Assembly: GCA_020629995.1 (NCBI GenBank)
Contig: JAHDCH010000062.1
Coordinates: 6,476 to 12,090, forward strand
DNA: 5,615 nt
Reading direction: 5' to 3'
From: Pseudaestuariivita sp.
GTDB lineage: Bacteria > Pseudomonadota > Alphaproteobacteria > Rhodobacterales > Rhodobacteraceae
In this document: positions 1 to 5,615 of the stretch, piece by piece
Position numbering within the stretch: the first letter of the stretch is position 1
Layout: the number at the start of each line of letters is the position of its first letter
The notes under the pieces: generated by a model
What the model was told of the DNA's origin: nothing
The model's database searches: none
Seen by the model: only the letters and a program-made list of their open reading frames with translations
Position numbers and translations under genes: made by a program

Positions 1-345
1 CGTGTCGTCGCCATGTTCGCCGCGCATCGAATCGTCGCCGTCGCCGCCATGGACCAGATCGGCTCCGCCGCCGCCCAGCACGGTGTCCGCGCCTTCGTTG
101 CCAAACAGAGAATCCGCGCCGCGACCGCCTTTGAGGAAATCGTCGCCTTCGTTGCCGATCAGCGTGTCGGCACCGTTGCCACCGTTCAGGTAATCGTTGC
201 CCAGACCGCCCTTGAGCGTGTCCTGACCGGCATGGCCGATGATCGTGTCATCGCCGTCGCCGCCAAACAGCCAGTCGTCGCCTTCGCGGCCCAGCAGAGT
301 GTCATCGCCCCGGCCGCCGGCAAGCCGGTCGTCATTTGGTGTGCC
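1..345 (-). repeat. 13 tandem RTX nonapeptide repeats (27-nt period)
   Basis: Residues 167-281 of the RTX protein read as back-to-back nonamers with no spacer, for example [36 protein letters not shown] and GGNGADTLI. The sixth-position Asp is kept in every unit. Some units replace the second Gly (GREGDD, GHAGQD, GNEGDD), which is common between half-turns of a beta-roll. The array continues past the window edge. The 27-nt DNA periodicity is a result of the protein repeat. Confidence 0.92.
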
Positions 346-843
346 CTGCAGCAGCAAGTCCTGCGTTGTCGTGCCGGACGCATGATAGACACTGCCATTG
401 CCGTTCACCGGCTCGGCGCCAATCCAGTCCAGATCGGGTTCGGGGCAGACGCAGTCTTCCCAGTCCGTGCTGCCGGTCGCGACAGGCTCCGGTTCGGGTT
501 CGGGTTCCGGCTCAGGCTCAGGCTCGGGTTCCGGCTCGGGCTCGGGCTCTGGTTCCGGCTCAGGCTGCGGTTCGGGCTCAGGCTCAGGCTCTGGTTGAGG
601 TTCCGGCTCGGGCTGAGGTTCCGGCTCGGGCTGAGGTTCGGGCTCGGGCTGAGGTTCCGGTTCGGGTTCGGGCTGCGAGAAATCGGGAGCATGCAAAACG
701 CGGTAATTGTCGCTGCGGCCCAGACGTTCAAACTCATACCCCGCGGCGACCAGGATGTCGTAGTCCTCCTGGGTCGCAATATGCGCCGTATCGCCATTGC
801 CACGGTAGTCCGGGATCGGGTTCCCATACTCGTCATAAGTCAT
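1..843 (-). CDS. RTX-type calcium-binding secreted protein, 3'-truncated by window edge
   Basis: The gene is open at the left edge; 281 codons are visible. Residues 1-56 form a short domain I do not recognise (starts [15 protein letters not shown]). Residues 57-120 are 32 consecutive Glu-Pro or Gln-Pro dipeptides. Residues 121-166 are a linker with a Cys-Val-Cys at 131-133. From residue 167 to the edge there are 13 tandem nonapeptides of the GGxGxDxLx type. Such repeats form Ca2+-binding parallel beta-rolls that fold outside the cell after type I secretion. No N-terminal signal peptide is visible, which fits secretion through a C-terminal signal beyond the window. The ATG at 843 is chosen because a GAGGG sits 7 nt upstream. 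The effector domain, if any, lies out of view, so the protein could be an adhesin, a protease or another RTX type. Upstream lies the terminator of the TRAP operon, so the gene is probably transcribed separately. The RTX assignment is firm; the function is not. Confidence 0.9.
   Translation of the reverse strand, partial: MTYDEYGNPIPDYRGNGDTAHIATQEDYDILVAAGYEFERLGRSDNYRVLHAPDFSQPEPEPEPQPEPEPQPEPEPQPEPEPQPEPEPEPEPQPEPEPEPEPEPEPEPEPEPEPEPEPEPVATGSTDWEDCVCPEPDLDWIGAEPVNGNGSVYHASGTTTQDLLLQGTPNDDRLAGGRGDDTLLGREGDDWLFGGDGDDTIIGHAGQDTLKGGLGNDYLNGGNGADTLIGNEGDDFLKGGRGADSLFGNEGADTVLGGGGADLVHGGDGDDSMRGEHGDDT
484..675 (-). repeat. Hexanucleotide-period repeat encoding (E/Q)P x 32 spacer
   Basis: These 192 nt encode 32 uninterrupted dipeptides, 26 Glu-Pro and 6 Gln-Pro. 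The basic period is 6 nt. A higher-order 18-nt unit encoding QPEPEP occurs three times at 598-615, 616-633 and 634-651; the first two copies are identical and the third differs by one base. Pro-Glu tracts form stiff, extended, acidic spacers, as in other envelope and surface proteins. The likely role is to hold the N-terminal domain away from the Ca2+ beta-roll (inference). Because 6 and 18 are multiples of three, repeat slippage would change spacer length without a frameshift. Confidence 0.93.
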
Positions 844-850
844 TCGCACG

Positions 851-855
851 CCCTC
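851..855 (-). promoter_or_regulatory. Ribosome binding site of the RTX gene
   Basis: On the minus strand GAGGG precedes the ATG at 843 by 7 nt (TGCGAGGGCGTGCGA then ATG). It decides the start codon. Its first two bases (GA) lie inside the right arm of the 854-898 inverted repeat, so the site could be partly occluded in the mRNA. Confidence 0.7.
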
Positions 856-898
856 GCAGAAAAAGACGGAAAACCGCGCAACATGCGGCCTTCTGCGA
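854..898 (-). promoter_or_regulatory. Inverted repeat in the RTX gene leader
   Basis: TCGCAGAA (898-891, minus strand) and TTCTGCGA (861-854) are perfect 8-bp complementary arms around 29 nt. G-U pairs can extend the stem by two on each side. The enclosed segment holds a smaller possible hairpin, CGCA/TGCG. It may be a protein operator or an mRNA structure touching the ribosome binding site. Both readings are inferred, and the transcription start is unknown. Confidence 0.4.
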
Positions 899-902
899 AA
901 GC

Positions 903-910
903 ATGGTTAA
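903..910 (-). promoter_or_regulatory. TTAACCAT motif, possible CtrA-type site
   Basis: The minus strand reads TTAACCAT about 60 nt upstream of the RTX start codon. This octamer matches the known short CtrA recognition motif of alphaproteobacteria. One 8-mer is weak evidence, but it lies in an intergenic promoter region and in the orientation of the gene. No convincing -35/-10 pair is visible nearby. A chance match is possible. Confidence 0.35.
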
Positions 911-931
911 TGATTGATTCGGGTGTCAGTA

Positions 932-966
932 GGGCACCGCCGTGACACAGTGTGACGGCGGTGCCC
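932..966 (-). terminator. Stem-loop terminator of the TRAP operon
   Basis: GGGCACCGCCGT (932-943) and ACGGCGGTGCCC (955-966) make a perfect 12-bp GC-rich stem with an 11-nt loop, starting 8 nt after the dctM stop codon. Position and strength argue for a terminator. The T-run (ATTTT at 968-972) follows the stem on the plus strand; in the dctM direction the stem is followed by TACTGACACC, with no U-tract. The structure may act as a bidirectional terminator or mainly as a 3'-end stabiliser. Confidence 0.65.
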
Positions 967-974
967 CATTTTCG

Positions 975-3329
975 TCAATTCGGGATCAGGTTTGGCACGA
1001 TGGTCACGATCGCCGGGAACCACCACAGGATCCCCAGACCCACCACCTGGATCAGCACGAACGGTACGATACCGCGATAGATGTGCCCGGTGGTGACCTC
1101 TTTGGGGGCCACGCCGCGCAGGTAGAACAGCGCAAAGCCGAAGGGCGGCGTCAGGAACGAGGTCTGCAGGTTGATGGCGATCATGATCGTCACCCACTTG
1201 GGGTCAAAGTACGACCCATAGATCACCGGCCCCACAATGGGCACCACGATGTAGATGATCTCGAGGAAGTCGAGCACAAACCCCAGCACGAACAGCACGA
1301 TCATCACGATCAGGAACACCGTGTTGATGTCGTCAAAGCTGCGCAGGAATTGCTGGATGTAATGCTCGCCCCCGAACGAGATGACCACCAGGTTCAGGAT
1401 CTGCGACCCGATCAGGATGGTGAACACCATCGACGTCACCTTGGCCGTCTCGCGCACCACCGGCGTCAGAACGCCGTTGGCATAAAGGATCCAGCACGAG
1501 AACAGCAGGCCGAAGAAGGCATAGAGGAACGCCGCATAAGCCACCAGGAACGCGACCCAGTTCTCGAACGCGACGTTGTCCTGATTGACCCGCAGGTCAA
1601 AGTTCACGCCCACAAGGATGCAGACGATCACCGCCAGCGTCGACAGGATGATCACCTTGGGCGACCGGTCCAGATCGCTCAGCTTGCGGTAGGCCGCCAG
1701 CATGATGGCACCGGCCGCGCCCAGCGCCGCGGCGGGCGTCGGGTTGGTGATGCCGCCCAGGATCGATCCCAGCACAGCCACGATCAGAACCAGCGGCGGG
1801 AAGACCACGCGGATCAGCTCGTTTTTGGCGCAGCGGCCCATGGCGATGCCCGTCGCCCACAGCGCCATCGCAAAGGGAATGGCCATCAGGATGACATAGG
1901 CCCCTGGCGACGTGGTCGGACCGACCAGAACGATGTCCACAAGGACCGCCAGCGCCAGCCCCAGCCCCCCGATCATCAGGGGACGCGCATCCGCCGACGG
2001 CGCAACGCCGCGACCAAAGGCAAGGACCAGCCCAAGCAGCACGATTATCGTCGCGGTGCCTGTTCCGATCGGCGCGGCATCGGCAATCATCTGCGCGCGC
2101 ACTTCGGCCTGTTGTTCCTCGCTCAGCGCCTCGGCCTGGGCCACGCCGCCCGCGGCGTCGATCTCGGCCTGTTCGGCGACGGCCGCATCCCATTTCTCTT
2201 GCCCGTGCAGTTCGATCATCGACGCCTGGCATTGCTCGGACACATTGGTCCGCAGGCTGGCCGTCTGGCCAGCATCCGAAAAGGACGACACCACGATGGC
2301 CTGCGAGCCAACCATGTTCAGCTGGCCCAGCGCGACGGTGCCCACGATCAGCAGCGCCGGAACGCCCAAGAGCCAGGTGAAGCCTTCGCTGCGGGTGATG
2401 ACTTCGCTGTTGGTGCTTTCCATCGCAACGGCGGGCGCCTTGGACGGGTTCAGCAGAGCATAGCCGAAGGCATAAACCGCATAGAGCACCGCCAGCATGA
2501 TCCCCGGCAGCAGCGCCGCCTGGAACAGCGTGCCAACGGACACAACCGCAGGCTCGCCCAGGAAGGTCAGCGCATCCGAACAGCCCGCCGATTGCGCGCG
2601 CTCTTCCTGCGCGGCCGAATAAAGGTCACCGGCCAGCGTGCCCAGAAGCACGATCACGATGGACGGCGGGATGATCTGGCCCAGCGTGCCCGACGCGGCG
2701 ATCACGCCGGTCGCGATCTCGGGCGAGTAATTGTTGCGCAGCATGGTGGGCAGGGCCAGCAGGCCCATGGTCACCACGGTTGCGCCCACGATGCCCGTGG
2801 AGGCGGCAAGGAACGCGCCCACAACCACGATCGACACGGCCAGACCGCCGGGCAGCGGGCCAAAGACGCGCGCCATGGTGGTCAGAAGGTCGTTGGCGAT
2901 CTTGGACCGCTCGAGCGTGATGCCCATCAGGACGAACATCAGCACCGCCAGCAGTGTTTCAATCGACTGGCCCGCCAGCACCCGTTCGTTGATCCGGTTC
3001 ACGATGAACGACACGTTGCGGTCCAGCGCATATTCCCACCCTTGCGGGAAGACAGGCTCGCCTATCTTGTCCAGATCGGGGTATTTGAAGGTTGATATGT
3101 CCTCGGGCCTGACCCCGGAGGCGATCAATTCCTTGAACCCCGCGCTGGAGGTGTCAATCGCCTGGTGGATCAGCAGGCCCGCACTGTCGAGGCCCGCGAT
3201 GATCCCGAACGAGATCACCCCCGCCCCGCCGATGGCAAACGCCACCGGAAAGCCCGAAAGAATGCCGCCGAAGAGGCACAGAAATACGATGATGAGGCCG
3301 ATCTCGACGCCGTCTAGTCCCAGAAACAT
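975..3329 (-). CDS. dctM: TRAP transporter large permease DctM (extended FcbT3-like form)
   Basis: This is the membrane subunit that moves the substrate through the inner membrane by ion-coupled transport. It has 784 residues, against about 430 for an ordinary DctM. Family signatures in order are FGGILSGFPVAFAIGG (19-34), MGITLERS (135-142), a Gly/Ala-rich helix with GAFLAASTGIVGATV (171-185), GTLGQIIPPSIVIVLLG (214-230), AVLGSILGGITNPTPAAALG (518-537), TSMVFTILIG (632-641) and SFLTPPFGFALFYLRGVAP (724-742). Roughly 17 hydrophobic segments are visible. The core seems interrupted at about 52-120 (soluble), 234-262 (soluble), 300-500 (four extra membrane segments with a soluble stretch near 350-420) and 550-628 (two extra membrane segments). 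Start: ATG with AGGG 7 nt upstream, 15 nt after the dctQ stop, so co-translation with dctQ is likely. The reading frame is unbroken, so the length is not a frameshift artefact. The substrate cannot be read from this subunit. Confidence 0.95.
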   Translation of the reverse strand: MFLGLDGVEIGLIIVFLCLFGGILSGFPVAFAIGGAGVISFGIIAGLDSAGLLIHQAIDTSSAGFKELIASGVRPEDISTFKYPDLDKIGEPVFPQGWEYALDRNVSFIVNRINERVLAGQSIETLLAVLMFVLMGITLERSKIANDLLTTMARVFGPLPGGLAVSIVVVGAFLAASTGIVGATVVTMGLLALPTMLRNNYSPEIATGVIAASGTLGQIIPPSIVIVLLGTLAGDLYSAAQEERAQSAGCSDALTFLGEPAVVSVGTLFQAALLPGIMLAVLYAVYAFGYALLNPSKAPAVAMESTNSEVITRSEGFTWLLGVPALLIVGTVALGQLNMVGSQAIVVSSFSDAGQTASLRTNVSEQCQASMIELHGQEKWDAAVAEQAEIDAAGGVAQAEALSEEQQAEVRAQMIADAAPIGTGTATIIVLLGLVLAFGRGVAPSADARPLMIGGLGLALAVLVDIVLVGPTTSPGAYVILMAIPFAMALWATGIAMGRCAKNELIRVVFPPLVLIVAVLGSILGGITNPTPAAALGAAGAIMLAAYRKLSDLDRSPKVIILSTLAVIVCILVGVNFDLRVNQDNVAFENWVAFLVAYAAFLYAFFGLLFSCWILYANGVLTPVVRETAKVTSMVFTILIGSQILNLVVISFGGEHYIQQFLRSFDDINTVFLIVMIVLFVLGFVLDFLEIIYIVVPIVGPVIYGSYFDPKWVTIMIAINLQTSFLTPPFGFALFYLRGVAPKEVTTGHIYRGIVPFVLIQVVGLGILWWFPAIVTIVPNLIPN

Positions 3330-3344
3330 TGTCTCACCCTGCCT

Positions 3345-4253
3345 TTAGTGTGTGCCTTCGAAGGCTTCTTCGCCTTCACCCAGACTGTCTTTGTCGAGAT
3401 ATTTGCCCTCGCTCTCTTCGCCTTCCACAAACTCGAGATACGAGCGGTAGAAGAAGGCGATGGCGTGCAGGAAAACGAGGCCCGCAAACAGCACGAGGAG
3501 GATCTTGAAGAGGAAGTAGGCGTTGAACCCGTTGGGGCTGAAGCCGATGGTTTCGACGTTCCAGCGCAAGGCGCGTGCCTTGGTCAGCAAACGGTCGAGC
3601 CCGTCCGACGCCGAGGGTTTCGGCACGATCAGGTGGCGCCACAGGAAGAACCAGCCATACATCCACACCAGCACGGCCGCCGGCATCATGAAAAAGATCG
3701 ACCCGAACATGTCGATCGCCCGCTTGGTGCGGTGCGACACGGCCGAGTACACAAGGTCGACGCGCACGTGGCTGCCCTGCACAAAGGCGTAGGTACAGCA
3801 CAGGCAGACGATGATCGCGTTGTACAGCTTCAGCTCTTCGGCCCACCAGCTGACGTCAAAGGTCATCGCCTTGCCCAGCCCGATCGAGATTTCGGCCACC
3901 GCAAAAATCCGCTGCAGGATGACGATCAGCACCTGTTGCAGGACCATCAAAAGGCCTGCCCATACGAAAAAGCGCCCAACCCCGTTGGCGACCGCTTCGA
4001 GGCCGACAGTCACCTTCCACAGGAAATTGCGATAGACCATGCCGATCGCGGTGACCGACAGGAACGCCGTGAAACAGACAAAGAAGAATTCGACAGACCC
4101 GCCGTAGTACACAAGGCGCTGCACCGATTGCTTGTCTTCGGTGGTGTTGCCCCAGGTGACCCAGTCAAGCCACAGCGAGGGATGGGTGATGGCATAGCCG
4201 AAATTGTAAAAGGCCAGCCCGATGTTCGAAATGAACCACCAGATCGCATCCAT
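3345..4253 (-). CDS. dctQ: TRAP transporter small permease DctQ (enlarged FcbT2-like form)
   Basis: DctQ is the smaller membrane subunit that pairs with DctM and forms part of the docking platform for the binding protein. The protein has 302 residues, clearly longer than the usual 160-200. The canonical four-helix core runs from about 93 to 270: helices near 93-118, 142-160, 183-206 and 246-270. The typical signature GSHVRVDLVYS is at 160-170, at the end of the second core helix. An N-terminal extension of about 90 residues adds another membrane helix near 50-75. A 35-residue loop (208-243) separates the last two helices. The C-terminal tail (275-302) is strongly acidic. I prefer the ATG at 4253 because GGGGGGAGG lies 7 nt upstream; an in-frame TTG at 4271 would add six residues but overlaps that ribosome binding site. 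The preceding gene is dctP across a 149-nt structured spacer, and dctM follows after 15 nt. Family assignment is confident. Confidence 0.92.
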   Translation of the reverse strand: MDAIWWFISNIGLAFYNFGYAITHPSLWLDWVTWGNTTEDKQSVQRLVYYGGSVEFFFVCFTAFLSVTAIGMVYRNFLWKVTVGLEAVANGVGRFFVWAGLLMVLQQVLIVILQRIFAVAEISIGLGKAMTFDVSWWAEELKLYNAIIVCLCCTYAFVQGSHVRVDLVYSAVSHRTKRAIDMFGSIFFMMPAAVLVWMYGWFFLWRHLIVPKPSASDGLDRLLTKARALRWNVETIGFSPNGFNAYFLFKILLVLFAGLVFLHAIAFFYRSYLEFVEGEESEGKYLDKDSLGEGEEAFEGTH

Positions 4254-4260
4254 GATGTCG

Positions 4261-4269
4261 CCTCCCCCC
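4261..4269 (-). promoter_or_regulatory. Strong ribosome binding site of dctQ
   Basis: GGGGGGAGG on the minus strand ends 7 nt before the ATG at 4253. It decides that start over the upstream in-frame TTG at 4271, which would place the Shine-Dalgarno sequence inside the coding region. Its presence suggests dctQM can be translated independently of dctP. Confidence 0.75.
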
Positions 4270-4280
4270 AAGGCACAGGC

Positions 4281-4333
4281 CGGGGCGCGTCCTGCGCCCG
4301 CATCTGTCGTCGGGGCGCATGGTGCGCCCGCAT
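4281..4333 (-). repeat. Two 23-nt direct repeats (30-nt period), each able to form a hairpin
   Basis: Bases 4281-4303 and 4311-4333 match at 20 of 23 positions, with the three differences confined to the centre. Each copy is also an inverted repeat: GGGCGC/GCGCCC at 4283-4288/4294-4299, and GGGCGCA/TGCGCCC at 4313-4319/4323-4329. The stems are kept while the loops vary, which suggests selection for structure or a duplicated hairpin. They lie between the dctP-proximal stem-loop and the dctQ ribosome binding site. The role is unknown: mRNA stabilisation, folding control of dctQ, or a small mobile palindromic repeat are all possible. Confidence 0.6.
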
Positions 4334-4358
4334 TTTGTGTTGTGTCGTAAAATCAGAT

Positions 4359-4385
4359 GACCGGGCGCCGATGCGGCGCCCGGTC
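4359..4385 (-). terminator. Intercistronic stem-loop after dctP (attenuator or partial terminator)
   Basis: GACCGGGCGCC (4359-4369) and GGCGCCCGGTC (4375-4385) form a perfect 11-bp stem with a 5-nt loop, starting 17 nt after the dctP stop codon. In the direction of transcription it is followed by ATCTGATTTTACG, a short T-run a few bases late. This fits a leaky intrinsic terminator or a 3' stabilising hairpin, making dctP message more abundant than dctQM. Binding-protein-dependent systems commonly need excess binding protein. The stem is certain; the regulatory effect is inferred. Confidence 0.65.
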
Positions 4386-4402
4386 GTATGTGGTGGCGTA
4401 GC

Positions 4403-5485
<1,083 letters not shown>

Positions 5486-5490
5486 GAGTA

Positions 5491-5497
5491 TCCTCCC
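5491..5497 (-). promoter_or_regulatory. Ribosome binding site of dctP
   Basis: GGGAGGA on the minus strand, 5 nt before the ATG at 5485, is a near-ideal Shine-Dalgarno sequence. It fixes the start at the methionine just before the Tat twin-arginine motif. Confidence 0.85.
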
Positions 5498-5615
5498 GAT
5501 TTTTCGCGCTGCACCACGCCTGTGCAAACAAAGGGCACAAACGCGGCGCGGATCGTTTCAGTGCGCGCAGATTAGGCGATGTGTGAAAAATCAAAATACC
5601 CACGACTACGTAGAA
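5498..5615 (-). promoter_or_regulatory. Upstream region of dctP, probable operon promoter and operator
   Basis: No gene is seen here, and as the first gene of its operon dctP should have its promoter in or beyond this stretch. I see no convincing -35/-10 pair; a TTGATT (5594-5589) and a TAATCT lie too close together to trust. The block at 5521-5543 holds TGTGC/GCACA arms around 9 nt, and on the minus strand GTTTGTGC and GTTTGCAC as near-direct repeats. These are candidate regulator sites with weak support. An 8-bp palindrome CTACGTAG is at 5606-5613. Confidence 0.3.

Noticed and set aside
1..345. Regularly spaced repeats that could suggest a CRISPR array or satellite
   Set aside because: The 27-nt period is explained by nonapeptide coding; the copies are diverged and there are no unique spacers.
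398..598. Plus-strand frame encoding a Gly-Ser repeat
   Set aside because: This is another frame of the same hexanucleotide repeat; there is no start context or domain support.
405..836. Minus-strand frame with Asn-Pro/Leu-Ser repeats, 143 codons
   Set aside because: It is a shifted frame of the RTX gene; it breaks the RTX nonapeptides and lacks the Shine-Dalgarno spacing seen for the ATG at 843.
13..945. 310-codon plus-strand open frame over the RTX gene, with Arg/Leu/Gly/Phe repeats
   Set aside because: The repeats are the complement of the (E/Q)P tract. The minus frame gives canonical RTX nonapeptides, which settles the strand.
942..3095. 717-codon plus-strand open frame opposite dctM
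   Set aside because: Its product is a His/Asp/Gln/Arg-rich string with no membrane or domain character, as expected from the antisense of a high-GC gene. The minus frame has full DctM signatures and a good ribosome binding site.
4254..4271. Upstream TTG at 4271 as the dctQ start
   Set aside because: It would translate through GGGGGGAGG, which is ideally placed for the ATG at 4253.
5486..5527. Longer dctP start at 5527, adding 14 residues
   Set aside because: It would place residues before the Tat twin-arginine motif and run through the GGGAGGA ribosome binding site; the ATG at 5485 is better supported.

Overview
The window reads as part of an alphaproteobacterial chromosome, most likely a marine Rhodobacterales (Roseobacter-type) organism. 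This rests on the high-GC coding style, the type of TRAP transporter, the Tat-exported binding protein and the TTAACCAT-type site. It is inferred from sequence character only; no phylogenetic marker is present. All recognised genes are on the minus strand, so transcription runs from right to left.

Right to centre (5615 down to 975) is a complete three-gene tripartite ATP-independent periplasmic (TRAP) transporter operon. dctP (5485..4403) encodes a substrate-binding protein with a Tat signal, related to the 2-oxoacid binder TakP. A 149-nt spacer with three predicted stem-loops follows. Then comes dctQ (4253..3345), an enlarged small permease, and 15 nt later dctM (3329..975), a very large permease of 784 residues. 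A 12-bp GC-rich hairpin just after the dctM stop closes the unit. The three proteins should work together: DctP captures a carboxylate in the periplasm and delivers it to the DctQ-DctM membrane complex, which imports it using an ion gradient. DctQ and DctM are both clearly longer than textbook versions. DctM appears to carry four inserted segments, two of them with extra membrane helices.

The left end (843 down to 1) is the 5' part of a separate minus-strand gene for an RTX protein that runs off the window. It has a short N-terminal domain that I do not recognise, 32 Glu/Gln-Pro dipeptides in a row, a small Cys-x-Cys linker, and at least 13 uninterrupted calcium-binding nonapeptides. Its 131-nt upstream region holds the TRAP terminator, a TTAACCAT motif resembling a CtrA site, and an inverted repeat that reaches into its ribosome binding site.

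I see no RNA gene, mobile element or CRISPR array. No wholly new system is evident. The most unusual content is the expanded DctQM architecture, the structured dctP-dctQ spacer and the repeat-built RTX protein with its structured leader.
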